A stretch of 64,000 nucleotides of DNA from Lithobates sylvaticus (GCA_028564925.1 CM053034.1:87274282-87338281); one strand, 5' to 3'; numbered from the stretch's first letter, positions 43,485 to 55,552 are shown. Made by a program: numbers and translations. The notes: generated by a model not told the origin, from the letters alone.

Positions 43485-44302
43485 CATGGGCGTCCGCAGA
43501 TAGGAGCAAGGGGGGGCAAGTGCCCTCCCCCCCTGGAATCAGGGATTGGATCAGGAGTGATGACCCCCATCACCCCTCTCTGTTACCCCCTCTCTCTCTC
43601 TCTCACCCCTCTCTTTTTCACCCCCCTCTGTCTCTGTCACACTCCTCTCTCTCTGTCACCCCTTCTGTCTCTTTCTGTCACCCCCCTCTCTCTCACCCCC
43701 TTTCTCTCAGTCACCCCCTCTGTCTCTTTCTGTCACCCCCCCTGTCTCTGTCTGTCACACACCACATGTATGTAGTTTCTGACAGTCTCTTGTGCCATGT
43801 CCGCAGTCTCTTGAGCCATGTATGCAGTTTCTGACAGTCTCTTGGGCCATGTATGCAGTCTCTGGTCATCTCTTGTGCCATGTCCACAGTCTCTTACAGT
43901 CTCTTGGGCAATGTATGCAGTCTCTGACAGTGTCTTGGACCATGTCCGCAGTCTCTGACACTCTCTTGGACCATGTCCGCAGTCTCTGACACTCTCTTGG
44001 ACCATGTCCGCAGTCTCTGACACTCTCTTGGACCATGTCCGCAGTCTCTGACAGTCTCTTGGACCATGTCCGCAGTCTCTGACAGTCTCTTGGACCATGT
44101 CCGCAGTCTCTGACAGTCTCTTGGACCATGTCCGCAGTCTCTGACAGTCTCTTGTGCCATGTCTGCAGTCTCTGACCATCACCTGTACTACGTCTGCAGT
44201 CTCTGACCGTGATAATGTGATAATGACATTGTTGAAATGGTCAGAGCATGGGTGACCTTAAAATGATGCCCCCCCCTGAAAAAAGTTCTGCGGACGCCCA
44301 TG
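43485..44302. mobile_element. hAT MITE carrying two young tandem repeats
   Basis: 16-bp perfect inverted ends (CATGGGCGTCCGCAGA / TCTGCGGACGCCCATG), flanked by a perfect 8-bp duplication TGTGCTAA (43477-43484 and 44303-44310). Inside are a CT-rich (CTCTCTGTCACCCC)-type array at 43570-43760 and a ~30-bp minisatellite (CAGTCTCTGACAGTCTCTTG plus GACCATGTCCG) at 43775-44205. The long minus-strand frames across the array are repeat artefacts. Confidence 0.9.
43775..44205. repeat. ~30-bp minisatellite inside the hAT MITE
   Basis: About 14 units. The left six are diverged in sequence and spacing; the right eight are nearly identical (CTCTTGGACCATGTCCGCAG), which points to recent expansion from the right. 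Confidence 0.9.
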
Positions 44303-44519
44303 TGTGCTAATGCCCTTTGCAATTTTTTCAGCTACTATCACCCTTGACATGAAGGGAGTGCCCTGATGTGTTAAAATTTATTTTGGGAACCCAGTCCTGG
44401 AAAACAGGTTGAACAATTTTCTGGCAATGGCTTTTGAGGAGGTGTTCCTCAGAGCAACCACCTTTTGATACCTTGTAGCAAAACTGAATACCATAAGGAT
44501 GTTTTGATGACCTGATGAT

Positions 44520-44830
44520 GGTGCCCCCAGTCAATGACATCACATGAAGGTGGGGCCTCCTTGTGACGACGTGAGCTATTTAAGAACTGTCAGATATTAG
44601 AGCAGGCAGACAGCTGGAGCCTTCAACGAAATCAGAGTTTTTTTTTTTCCGGGTTCCGGTTGTGCAGCATTGTGATTAACAATGGATCTACACCGGGGGA
44701 CATTTTAAATTTTTACTCACTTTTTACACTTTTTTGGTGAATGGGTAGGGGTATACTCATTCACATAGGGGGTGGGCCGGGATCTGGGGGGCCTGAAGGG
44801 CCTGGTATGGATTGGGGGGGGGGTTAGAAT
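44520..44830 (+). repeat. Decayed cassette arm
   Basis: GTCAATGACATCACATGAAG (core-like), CTATTTAAGAACTGTCAG in the TATA position, then GGTGAATGGGTAGGGGTATA and GGCCTGGTATGGATTGGGGG as in the other arms. AATAAA is lost here (ACATTTTAAATTTTT). Confidence 0.55.
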
Positions 44831-45394
44831 TTTTCATTGCTCTCACTCTTTTGATTCAATTTCAGTTATCAGTGGAAAAGGCCGCTGACAGCTGAGGAGT
44901 CATCGATTGTTAATAGACATGTGCACAACAAAAAAATTTGTTTATTTTCGTTTCATTTTTTTTGTTTCCGTTGATTCGTAACGATTCGTAAATTCGTAAG
45001 TCGTCGGTGTTCGTATTCATAACGATTCGTAAGTCGTCAGTGTTCGTATTCGTAACGATTCGTACATTCGTAAGAGTTATTTTTTCGTTGATTAGTTTCT
45101 CCGTTAAATTTAATTTTCGTTTATTTGTTTATTCGAAATTCGGACGCATTCGTATTTATTCGTACATTCGTAACATTCGTAGATTCGTAATTTGAGCATA
45201 ATTCATAATTTTATGTAATGTGTATGCTATTATTACATTTTAAGAGACACAGAAAATTACGAATCGAAAAAAAAAAGTTACGAATGTACGAATTTTTTCG
45301 TTCAATCCATTCGAAGCACGTTAAGCAACGCCATTGTAAGAGACACGGAAAATTACGAATCGAAAAAAAAGTTACGAATGTACGAATGGTGGAT

Positions 45395-47574
45395 GTTAGA
45401 GACCTTGCCCTGCACCACCTTCTATTTGAGGATGCCCCACAGAAGCTCAATAGGGTTTAGGTCTGGAGACATGCTTGGTTAGTCCATCACCTTTACCCTC
45501 AGCTTCTTTAGCAAGGTAGTGATCGTCTTGAAGGTGTGTTTGGGGTCGTTATCATGTTGGAATACTGCCCTGCGGCCCAGTCTCCAAAGAGAGGGGATCA
45601 TGCTCTGCTTCAGTATGTCACAGTACATGTTGGCATTCATGGTTCCCTCAATGAACTATAGCTCCCCAGTGCCGGCAGCACTCATACAGCCCCAGATTAT
45701 GACACTCTCACCACCATGCTTGACTGTAGGCAAGACACACTTGTCTTTGTACTCCTCACCTGGTTGCCTCCACACACGCTTGACACCATCTGAACCAATT
45801 ATGTTTATCTTGGTCTCATCAAACCACAGGGCATGGTTCCAATAATCCATGTCCATAGTCAGCTTGTCTTCAGCAAACTGTTTGTGGGCTTTCTTGTGCA
45901 TCATTTTTTTTTGGGATGACAGCCATGCAGAAAAATTTGATGCAGCATGCAGCGTATGGTCTAAGCACTGACAGGCTGACCCCCCACCCCTTCAACCTCT
46001 GCAGCAATGTTGGAAGCACTCATATGGCTATTTCCAAAAGACAACCTCTGGATATGACGCTGAGCATGTGCACTCAACTTTATTGGTGGACCATGGCAAG
46101 GCCTGTTCTGAGTGGAACCTGTCCTGTTAAACAGCTGTATGGTCTTGGCCACTGTGCTGCAGCTCAGCTTCAGGGCCTTGGCAATTTTCTTATAGCCTAG
46201 GCCAGTGATGGCGAACCTTTTTGAGCCCGAGTGCCCAAACTGCGACGCAAAACCAACGTATTTCTTTCAAAGTGCCAACACAGAATTAAACCTGCCAGCG
46301 GCTTTGTACAGAGGATGGGGCTGATCATCCCTCTGAATGAGCCCTAAGGGACCAAAAACGTACAATTCTGCCAGATTTGCTCAGAATGCAGGGTTCAGGA
46401 ATGCATTGTGCTCAGAATGCACTGTGCAACATACACTCACCTACCTGACACATGCACTCACCTACCTGACCATTACACTCATCTATCTGACACATACTTC
46501 CTGCACTACTCACATCCCCATCCCCCACACACAGTACAATGTATATAGGAGGATCCATCCTCCTCTTTACCTTTCCATGGCCTCATTTTCCAGCTCTCCA
46601 CGGGCAGTATTGTAGGAATCCCTGTCATTCAGCCGCTCCTCAATATTCCCACCGCCGGGAGGTCAGCTAGCAACCATTGCATCTCTCCCAATGGCCATGG
46701 ATGATCTGCTCCGAGCACCGCCCCTCCCCTCCACTGTTTCACAGGCTGCACTAGAGGGACAGACTGAACCAAAGTCGTCCTGGAGTAGGGGGAGCTGGAA
46801 TAGGGTGTCTGCAGAAAGGAATGCCCAAATGCCTTATCGTAGGTGTAGGGGTCCGGGGGAGGAAATAAGCTGCAGAACAGATTTGGGACCATGGAGGAGG
46901 AATTTTACACCCCCGTAAATATTGCACATGGGACAAGATGACTGGCTGCCGCCCCCCCCCCCCCCCTGCCGGCATCACTGGCACCGATGCAAGGAAGGGA
47001 GCCGACTCCTCCGTGCCTGCACCATCAGTGCAAGTGACTGCCTGGCTGGGGAAATCCCCTGGCGTGCCGACCGAGAGGGCTTGGCGTACCAGCTGTGGAA
47101 CCCATGCCATAGGTTCACCATCACTGGCCTAGGCCATCTTTATGTAGAGCAACATTTCTTTTTTTCTGATCCTCAGAGAGTTCTTTGCCATGAGGTGCCA
47201 TGTTGAACTTTCACTGACCAGTATAAGAGAATGAGAGTAATAACACCACATTTAACACACCTGCTCCCTATTCACACCTGAGACCTTGTAACACTAACGA
47301 GTCACATGACACTGGGGGAGAGAAAATGACTCATTAGGCTCAATTTGGACATTTTTACTTAGAGATGTACTCACGTTTGTTGCCAGCGATTTAGACATTA
47401 ATGGCTGTGTGTTGAGTTATTTTGAGGGGACAGCAAATTTACACTGTTATACAAGCTGAACACTCACTACTATACATTTTAGCAAAGTGTCATTTCTTCA
47501 GTGTTGTCACATTAAAAGATATAATAAAATATTTACAAAAATGTGAGAGGTGTACTCACCTTTTGTGAGATACT
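45395..47574 (-). mobile_element. Tc1-like element, decayed, holding a hAT insertion
   Basis: The right end reads CACCTTTTGTGAGATACTG followed by TA, the inverse of the common Tc1 start (CAGTATCTCACAAAAGGTG). Minus-strand frames give the DNA-binding part (NRPCHGPPIKLSAHAQRHIQ, 45961-46152) and the first catalytic Asp region (YWNHALWFDETKINIIG, 45656-45904). The left end is missing and the frame is broken in several places. A hAT (46203-47126) lies between its 5' UTR and coding part. Confidence 0.8.
46203..47126. mobile_element. hAT non-autonomous element, 8-bp duplication
   Basis: Starts CAGTGATGGCGAACCTTTTT, ends AGGTTCACCATCACTG, with GCCTAGGC on both flanks (46195-46202 and 47127-47134). 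924 bp, no transposase. The ends are of the widespread Charlie-like type. Confidence 0.9.
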
Positions 47575-48589
47575 GTATATTCGGACCGAAACAAATTGCA
47601 CATGTCTAACCCTGAGCTAATTTTACTAAGGTCCCACCAGATCCATTGAAATCCTCTCAAATGGTACCTAGATAATGGTAAGGTGTGTGTAAAATGTGAT
47701 ATTGGTTGTAAGGAAAGGCTTGCCAATAGACGAGATGACTCCTCTGGACGGACTTTTGTGCACAGACTAAAACAAGTTCTTTTCTGTGCTCGCAAGAATT
47801 GGGCACTGGCTAATGCATATGTGCATGGGCATATCCGTGCACGCACATGTGTATGCTGGTGCTTGCATGCACCTGTGACAGATGTTGGTGTCAAACGGGC
47901 TATTTAAACTTGGCCAGTGCTCAGAATCAGTGCTGTTTTGTCTTCAACCTCCTGTGTGTCCTGATTCCAGTTGCTGACCCGGATTGTCTTGACTACTCTT
48001 TGAACTCCGCCTGCATTGACCTCAGCTTGTCCCACTTGTCAACACTTGCTAAAGTCACAATGGCCAACCCACCAAAGGGAACAGTATGGTCACCTTGTAC
48101 AGACAGTCCACTATTCACATAGTCCCACATATAAAGGACAGTGCAGCCCCACAAAATCATGTATGAGGTTGGACACCAACCCAGCCTCCTGGTACCCATG
48201 CCAAATGCTGTTTTGATTGTCACGGGTATCAGCGGATATTCTAGAGTGTCCCTGTATATACATACCATCTGCAGGGTCCTAGCAATTGACCTATTTAACC
48301 AGCTACCCTGTTGAAGACAAATGTTACCATACTACCTGAATCTAACAGTGCTCGGGCGTGGAGTTGGTTTATTTTTTTATTATTTATTTTATATAAATTT
48401 ATATAAATCCTTGATGATAGCTTGGCCAGTGATAGGTAGGGATGAGCTTTATGTTCGGGTCGAACATGAGTTCGACTCGAACATTGGCTGTTCGTCGTTC
48501 ATTGAAAACCGAACATTATGGGGCGTTCGCGCCAAATTTGAGCCATGTAATGCCCCATAATGCACTGCAGGAGCGCAGTGTATTGCTGA

Positions 48590-48740
48590 ATGATGATTGG
48601 CCAAAGCATGCACCATGACCTGCATGCTTTGGCCAATCCCAGCACCCTCAGCTAAGGGTGCCTTTGGCCAATCATGGCTCAGGGGGACTAAGTCCACGCC
48701 CCACACTATATAAGGCTGCCTGCACATCGGCCCTGTGTAG
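48590..48740 (+). promoter_or_regulatory. hAT promoter: CCAAT hairpin and TATA box
   Basis: A perfect 18-bp inverted repeat (GATTGGCCAAAGCATGCA, 48595-48612 and 48621-48638) places a CCAAT box in each arm. A third (TTTGGCCAATC) lies near 48663-48673. TATATAAGG follows at 48707-48715. This layout suits transcription of the transposase to the right, with the AT-rich leader (48780-48990) as 5' UTR. Confidence 0.6.
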
Positions 48741-49327
48741 TGTGTTGTTGGTGTGGACGGAGAGAGTGTGTCATTTAGATTGAGTAGGCAGGCAGGCAGG
48801 TTATTCAGTTAGCTGCAGTGTATTTAATATATATTTATATATATATATCCACTGCATCCAGTTTAGCTAGATCTTACTGCAGGCCATTCCTGGTGTACTT
48901 TTTCTAATATACTTCAGGCAGGCAGGTTATTCAGTTAGCTGCAGTGTATTTAATATATTTATACAGACAGTCTTGTGTATATATATTGTAGCGGGGTGCC
49001 TGTGAAACAAGGTAAAATGACAGGAAAAGTAATTGATGTAATATATGTTCCTCCATGGATTCTTAGATTTACTTTAAAGAAGGATAGTTATTTACCCTAT
49101 GTTGGTAAAGTCTGTTCCGGGTCTGGTTTTATTGGGAGTCTGATAGAGCTCTGGGTGGGACAGACTCCCAAGTCCATGGACCGCGGTTTAATGTTTTCCT
49201 TTCAGGTCTTGAGCAGGTAGAGCAGAAGTTTATTTTGTTTGATTGATGGCAAGATGCCCTTTGTTCTTCTGTTTGGAAATAACCTGTGTGCATAACCTGT
49301 TTGTCCCTGCATTGAGTCTAATCCCCT

Positions 49328-49328
<1 letters not shown>

Positions 49329-49386
<58 letters not shown>
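49329..49386. repeat. (AT)n microsatellite
   Basis: 58 bp of AT directly left of the Ngaro. AT-rich sequence also borders its right end (55351 on), so the Ngaro probably landed in an AT repeat. Confidence 0.95.
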
Positions 49387-49390
<4 letters not shown>

Positions 49391-49949
49391 GGTCGGAGCC
49401 CTCTGTCCTGAAGATATGAAGGAGCAAACATAAACACGCCACAAGACAGACAACATAACTAGACCTGAAGTGTGCCCTGGCCTATCGTAAGGTAAGCCCT
49501 GGTGAGCTGAGCCGTGAGGCCCGTTCTGCTAGGAGAATAGTTAAGAAAAGGGCGCTTACCTGAGAAGTAATGGCTGTTTCTGTAGAGAAACGTATTGGAG
49601 TGTTCTGAGAAGGGGAATGGGTGGGTGGGTACGGCGCACTGGAACTGACACCGGCCGTTTGTGGATGGTCTGGTATATAAACCCTCCGGGCTCCTCCCAT
49701 AATTACAGGCCACCATACTGGCCTTCCTATTTATGGTCGGAGCCCTCTGTCCTGAAGATATGAAGGAGCAAACATAAACACGCCACAAGATAGATAACAT
49801 AACTAGACCTGAAGTGTGCCCTGGCCTATCTTAAGGTAAGCCCTGGTGAGCTGAGCCGTGAGGCCCGTTCTGCTAGGAGAATAGTTAAGAAAAGGGCGCA
49901 AAAGACTTGGTTTTAGGGAGGTAATGGTTTATTTTGGTAAAGGCAAATA

Positions 49950-50846
49950 CTACAAGGCAAGGTTGCTGAAAGCCCGGGACATTTCGGTTTGGGGATCGGG
50001 AATGTAACGGGCGAAGCAGGTGGACTTCCACCGGCCCATCTTCCTGATCACGTGATCCGGGACTCCGTTGCGGGAGGCTGCGGATGCTGCTCCGATGCGA
50101 AAGGAATGACCTGAGAATTGTGCGGGGTCAAGACCTAAGTTGCGAAGGAGGATCCTGACGTGCGTGACGAATTGATTGCTGCTAAGGGGTCTGACCGGAA
50201 ATGGTAACAACGGGCTGTCGGGTGAGGGATCAGGTAGATGTGCCAGTAGCTGATCTAAAACTGCTACGGGGCACCAGGCGTTGAGAGTTTCAAACAGCTT
50301 GATGTCAGTGCCTGGGCCAGCCTGCTGCGTTTTAGATGTTTCCAGGTGCAGGATGAAAAAGGTCTGACGACGTACGAGGTGCCGCCTGCGTAGCGTCTTG
50401 CAGCTAGGGCCGGTAACTAAAAATTCGCTGGGGCGTAAGAAGCCGTAGAAGGCCAGGTACATGGCTGCCTGGATGACCAGGCTGGGAAGAAAGCCGAATG
50501 GGGAATGCGAGAGCATGATTGACAAGTCCCGAAAAATGGCACTGGTTACTGGGAGGCGTTTGATGTTGACCTGCGGCTGTCTTTTGAGGATGCCGCGCAG
50601 GATTGCCTTGACTGCGTGGGAGGCGAACAAGGATGGTTTGGAAGGGTCTTGTAAAGAAATGAAATGCTGGATACCGGCTAGATGAAGTTTGATGGTGTTG
50701 TGCGATAACGCTAGCTGTGTGTAGCAGTGTGAAATGAAGGCCAGGATATGGTGGAGGTCCCCTGGTGTCCCCCCGTGGCTTGCGTCCAGAAACCGGTGGT
50801 ACGTCTTCCAAGCAGCTTGGTAGGCTTTCAGCGTGTTGTGTGACAA
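49950..50846 (-). pseudogene. Ngaro tyrosine recombinase
   Basis: A 298-residue open frame: N-terminal SAM-like helices (NTLKAYQAAWKTYHRFL), a middle LAFYGFLRPSEFL (first catalytic Arg region), SGHSFRIGAASAASRNG (His-x-x-Arg) and GRWKSTCFARYIP with the Tyr nucleophile. This is the standard phage-integrase fold order. It would insert the element's circular DNA form. It lies at the 3' end of the coding region, as in the family. Confidence 0.9.
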
Positions 50847-51058
50847 CGAAAAGTTTATAAGACTGGTGGCGCTGTGAAGGTGGTGACTCAGAGTAGGGTT
50901 AGTTGAGACCAGTGAGGGATAGCAGACATGGTTGGATCGGCTCCGGGTTCCTGCGAAAAGAACGACGAAAAATTAAAGCGGGACAGAGCATCGGCTGAGG
51001 TGTTACATTTGCCCGGGATGTGGACGCAGAGGACATTGAACTGGTACAGAAGGGGCAG

Positions 51059-52261
51059 TTAAACTAGCCTGCGCAGGAAGGCCATTATGGCCAAGGACTT
51101 GGAACGCCCTTTGTTTATAATGTTGGCTGTGGCCTGATTGTCGGTGGCGAAAATCACCGTCTGACCTGCCCAACTGCTCCCCCAGGTTTGTGCTGCTGCC
51201 ACTATAGGGTATAGCTCGAATAAGGAAGAGGATTGGCTGAAACCGGGGATTGCCAAGATCTCTGGCGGCCATGGACCGGCAAACCAGTGGGGGCCAAAAA
51301 TAGCTGCAAAGCCGGTGGAGGCAGCGGCGTCAGTGACTATCTGGGGAGAAGAAGGAGATGCTGCTGGTATAAACATGGAAATGCCATTTCAGTCGGCTAG
51401 GAAGTGGTCCCACATGGAAAGGTTGGCTATAGCTGCCTGGTCAAGTTTGAAGATCTGGTCTGGGTCTTGACATTCTGTGAGAAAGACCAGGAGGCGGGAG
51501 ACGAAAGATCGTCCCTGAGGGATGATTCTTACCGCAAAATTTAACATCCTGAGTAAAGACTGGAGTTGCCTCCTGGTGCACCCCTGGGTGGCCGTGAAGG
51601 AATGAATGACCTCCCTGATGCGGGTCAGCTTGTCGGGTGGTAGGCTGGCCTGCATGGCCTGAGTGTCCAGTATGATACCTAAGAAGGTGATGCGTTGTGC
51701 TGGACCTTCTACCTTCTTCTCTGCTATGGGTATGTTGAGGTTGGAAAAGACCTCCCTTAGACTCTTTAGGTCTATGGGGGGTTCGCTGGGGTCTTCGATG
51801 AGCAAAATATCGTCCAGGTAATGGATCACTTTCTGACAGGATGCGTGGTGTGAGAGAATCCAGGACAGGGACTGTGCGAATGTGTCAAAGAGCCACGGGC
51901 TGCTCTTGGATCCGAAGGTTAGCTTAGTGGCGAAGTAATACTGACCTTTCCACCTGACTCCGTGCAAACGCCACAGACATGGCTGGATTGGTAGAAGCTT
52001 GAAGGCGTCTGCGACGTCTGCTTTGGACAGCCAGGCGCCCGCAACGATGTTTAGGATGGCTTGGATAGCGAGGTCGACAGAGGAGTATTTGAGGGAAAAT
52101 TCCTCTGAGGGTATGAGAGAATTTAAGCTGGGTGTGTGAGAAAAATGAGGCGCGGACAAATCATAGATTAGACGGAGTTTATTAGAAAACTTTCCTTTGA
52201 CAAGCCCGATAGGGCTAACTCTCCAAACAGAAAATGGTGGGTGAGAGAAAGGGCCGATCAT
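51059..52261 (-). pseudogene. Ngaro reverse transcriptase and RNase H regions
   Basis: RT blocks include PIGLVKGKFSNKLRLIYDLS, SKADVADAFKLLPI, LTFGSKSSPWLFDTFAQSLS and VIHYLDDILLIED. A connection (TFLGIILDTQAM) leads to an RNase H region (QIVTDAAASTGFAAIFG, SLFELYPIVAAAQTW, FATDNQATANIINKG). All are typical of the DIRS/Ngaro branch. The front of RT (before 52261) lies in a different short segment near 52280-52480. Fossil. Confidence 0.88.
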
Positions 52262-52477
52262 GTACCCCCGGTCAAGTTCATTTTGTAGTAGGGTACTGAT
52301 GGCTTCCTTGTCGGTGGCTGCTGACAGCAGGTTTTTGCACTCGTGGGTGGTGTCGGGGAGTGTGATAAACCCCGTGTGAAAGCCTGTGGTGAAGCCCTGT
52401 ACCAGGAAGGCTGCTAGTGAGGGTGACGGGTGTGAGGAAAGGTAGGATTGCAGCCATCCGATGTGAATACGGCTTAG

Positions 52478-53627
52478 TCATGCCGAGTTGAGCTTCTTAA
52501 TCCCGCAGGAGATCCTGGGGTGAGCTTTGCGGCAGATGAGGCAGATGTGGAGAAGTCTGAAACGTGGGAAGTTGCAACACCCCGAGTTAAAGTTGTTGCA
52601 TATCTGCGCACCTCCTAACGCTCGGACGGGCAGTCCGAGCTTGTCTTCCTGGGGGTGTTGTGGGGTTGCTCCTGAATACTGGGCTGTGTTTGGGACAGAG
52701 GGGAAGTTGGGGAAGCGTCTGCCATCGGAGTCTGAACACCAATTGGCCGTGTGGGTGGAGGATTGGCAGTTGGTGCAAAGTGGGGAGCGAAGGCCAGCGA
52801 AATGGCGACAGAAAAGTTCGGTGTCGATAGCGCTCCAGTCAGTGGTTGCCTGGAACTGGCTGAGCCTGGCTGCTGCCTTTGCTGAAAAGGAGCGATGGTA
52901 GTCGTAGAAGGCACTGCCCCCGTACTTGTACCCTAAATCTGTGACTGCGTGAAGGTAGAGGTCTAGTTCTTCCCTCCTGTCGGGTTTGATGGAGCAGATA
53001 ACATCCCGAAACATGCCGAAGGCTAGCACGAACTCCGTGACCGTGAGCTTTCGTGTAAGCCTGTGGTCTTTCGCTTTTAGTACAACAGATACGTCGCCCC
53101 AAGCGTAGGCTTTGTTCTCTGTCACGTCGTGTACCGAGATAAGGAGGGATGCCAAGTTGATGTCTCGGCCATCTAGTATGTCCTTCCTTATGCTCGCTGG
53201 GACGAGATGTGCGGGGAAGACGGAGAAACCGCTGTGGGGCGTACCTGTAAGGCATGATGCGGGGTTGGCGGTGGCGACAGTTGGTAAAGTGGGGGTTACT
53301 TGCTGGAGCTCCAAGGTCCCCACTCTGGACTGGACGTCGGAGACGGTAGTTGATAGGGAGGAGACGAGATTGTGTAGCTGGGACACTGCCGAGGCGATTG
53401 ATTGTAGTGATGCCTGAGTGTCTGGTGGGGTTGGTGGGGATGGGGAACAGTAGACTGAACAGTTCAGCTTTCCTGGCTGTGGCGGGGTAGGGGATATTCC
53501 TGCGCCTCAGCTCTGCTGAGAGTCTGGGGATGGTCCAAGCTCTGAAGGCCTGTGAAATGTTGTCTGCCGAGCCCGCCTCGGGAGGTGATGGGGCGGGGGT
53601 GAGATCGTCGCTGCCGGCCAGAGACAT
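52478..53627 (-). pseudogene. Ngaro gag-like protein with zinc-binding motif
   Basis: The first frame covers an acidic start (MSLAGSDDLTPAPSPPEAGS) with a SAP-like helix pair (IPRLSAELRRRNIPYPATAR). The second, of 302 residues, carries SQLHNLVSSLSTTVSDVQSR (coiled coil), a helical core (RRELTVTEFVLAFGMF-like, 52980-53090) and CRHFAGLRSPLCTNCQSSTH, Cys/His-rich and probably zinc-binding. It would package the element's RNA. Assignment rests on position ahead of RT and the Cys/His motif. Confidence 0.7.
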
Positions 53628-53639
53628 GGCGTCTGCTAG

Positions 53640-55250
53640 AATAAAAGAGGGGGGGGGAATGCATGTTTTTTTTTTTTTTTTGAGCTTTTAAAACAGGAGA
53701 AAAATATATGGGCGTTTTTACATAGATTGGGGAGGGGGGAAGTGGGAAACAGAGCAGGATACCGTGCGACAGGTATGGGGACAATCGGGGATTGCGCGTG
53801 AGCGCTGAGTGAGATTGTTCCTCTGGCCTATTTGGAAACTCAGAGGATGCGTGACAACCGAGGTGAGCCAGGAGGTGACTGGCCAGGTAACCGATGCTCG
53901 GGTGTCCGTCTGTGCTCGGCACGGACTAGTTAACCAGAGCCCCCCAGGGCGGTACTGGGGAGAGTGGCTGCTGATTGGTTGCTAAGTAGGAATGTTTCGA
54001 TCTGTAGTAGTTTGACGTAGGTTCGGTCTGCTAATACTTGCACTGCCAGCAAGTCATGAGATTAGGTGACCTTGTCTGCGTAGTGAAGGCTTGTGCTTCG
54101 AAAACAGAGTGACATGCATAGAAGTATGTGACAGTTACTAACGCCTGGATACTGAGCCAAAAGGTGCGTGAAACGAGGATGTGTAGTGAAAGGTGTGTAG
54201 AGAGAAAGGAAACTAACATAACAACAACCTATGCACCTGCTTGCTGCCCTAGTGATAGAGTCTCTGTTGGGGTCGAAACCTGGTAGACCTGGTACCTACG
54301 GTAGGGTGACATGGAAATATTGTAAAAAGATGGGTTGCAAGAGCTGATTCGGGCCATAGTTGACCCCCTGGTGAAGAGATGCAAGCCCTCGACATTTTTT
54401 ATTTTTTTTACCTGGGAAAGAAAGAGATGGTCTGATCCTGTTCGTAGGAGAGACCAGGTGGCGACTTACTGACCTATTAAGGTGAAAAGGGATAGAGAAA
54501 GGCATGAGTAGCTGTGTGGGCTACTGGAGAGGATTGGCCGCAGAGGCCAATGTAGAAAGAGCTGCAGCGATTGCAGGGGTATGGGGGGGGGGGGGGGCGG
54601 TTGTGGGGCCCATGACACAAACCTGCGGTGAAGCAAGATGTGCGGGGGATGGCAGTGACTTACGTTTAAGATGGGTTGCCGCGAAGGCAAGGAGTGGAGC
54701 GACTTGCGGAGGTTGCAAGTTGTGGGGGCCCATGACACGAACTTGCGGTGACTGCAAGAAGTGCGGGGGATGGCAGTGACAGATGCTCTGATGGACTGGG
54801 GGGGGGGTGGTTGGTGGTGGGACGTTCGTGGCTCGTTGAAAACGTAGCTACGGTGAGCGACTAGACTTGACACGACCGTAAGTGCGGAGAGGTCGAGGGG
54901 AACGTGACGGGATCCGAACCGTGACGCCGGCTCGGATGAGCTGCGATATACGTGGGTATGAGAGAGGATCCGACCGTGGAAGCTAGATTGTGACTGGTTC
55001 GAATCGGCTGGCGGTGAGTGATAAGCAGGGACAGTGTGGCGTATGACTGTGAAAGAAACAAAACGAAAACAGCATGGTGGACGAAGTGACTCGGTATGGT
55101 AACGAGGGCAAACACATGAGTCCTACCTGCGACGCTGAAACGTAACGATCTGGAAGTGCGAACGGAAACTGGAATCTGCGATCGGGAATGAGGAACGTAG
55201 GACAACTCACGAACGCGAAGTGAGTTGTTTGTCGGCCTGGTGACGTAGGA
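53640..55250 (-). other. Ngaro 5' leader, no gene
   Basis: 1.6 kb between the gag-like start and the B1 repeat. GC-rich with many CGTGAC/TTGCGG-type words, and two near copies of GGGGCCCATGACACAAACTT-like sequence (54606 and 54727). Small frames are not convincing. Confidence 0.5.
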
Positions 55251-55469
55251 TACGGCGCACTGGAACCTACACCGGCCGTTTGTGGATGGTCTGGTATATA
55301 AACCCTCCGGGCTCCTCCCATAATTGCAGGCCACCATACTGGCCTTCCTATATATACATACACACATACACACACTGCATCCAGTTTAGCTATATCTGAC
55401 TGCAGGCCATTCCTGGTGTACTTTTTCTAATATACTTCTTCAGGCAGGCAGGTTATTTAGTTAGCTGCA

Positions 55470-55472
55470 GTG

Positions 55473-55540
<68 letters not shown>
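55470..55540. repeat. (AT)n microsatellite
   Basis: About 70 bp of AT, in the same leader repeat (GTTAGCTGCAGTGTATT) that is also present left of the Ngaro at 48820 and 48945. Confidence 0.95.
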
Positions 55541-55550
<10 letters not shown>

Positions 55551-55552
55551 CG

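Larger units (their letters stand above)
44911..47609. mobile_element. MITE with ATTCGTA repeats, split by an old Tc1
   Basis: TAGACATGTGCA near 44914 and TGCACATGTCTA near 47606 look like inverted ends. The left part has a run of ATTCGTAA/CGATTCGTAA repeats (44970-45190), and a partly inverse TTACGAATGTACGAA pair follows (45270-45385). The Tc1 at 45395-47574 lies within it. Superfamily unknown. Confidence 0.5.
44311..48365 (-). mobile_element. Third Gmr1-like Ty3/gypsy remnant, fossil, split
   Basis: Two pieces read on the minus strand: an integrase-core piece at 44311-44520 and integrase through protease at about 47618-48365 (LIPVTIKT and DYVNSG-like stretches matching the whole copy's protease region). 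The two pieces align by eye with 33680-33890 and about 33885-34900. Between them lie a cassette arm and an element carrying an old Tc1. Many breaks, no LTRs seen, old. Confidence 0.7.
49387..55351 (-). mobile_element. Ngaro-type tyrosine-recombinase retrotransposon, complete split repeats
   Basis: On the minus strand the order is B1 (55351-55251), coding region, A1 (49899-49730), B2 (49730-49630), A2 (49555-49387). The A copies (~169 bp) and B copies (101 bp) match almost perfectly. This split-direct-repeat layout is the hallmark of Ngaro/PAT elements. No target duplication is seen, as expected. It has gag-like, RT, RNase H and recombinase regions in family order. Ends look whole; the coding region has perhaps two or three breaks. 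Young, judged from the repeats. A fossil in this reading. Confidence 0.88.

Noticed and set aside
43733-44182. Long repetitive minus-strand frames (ETVRDCGHGPRDCQR-type)
   Set aside because: They arise from a 30-bp unit that is a multiple of three, so several frames stay open at once. They lie inside a hAT MITE.
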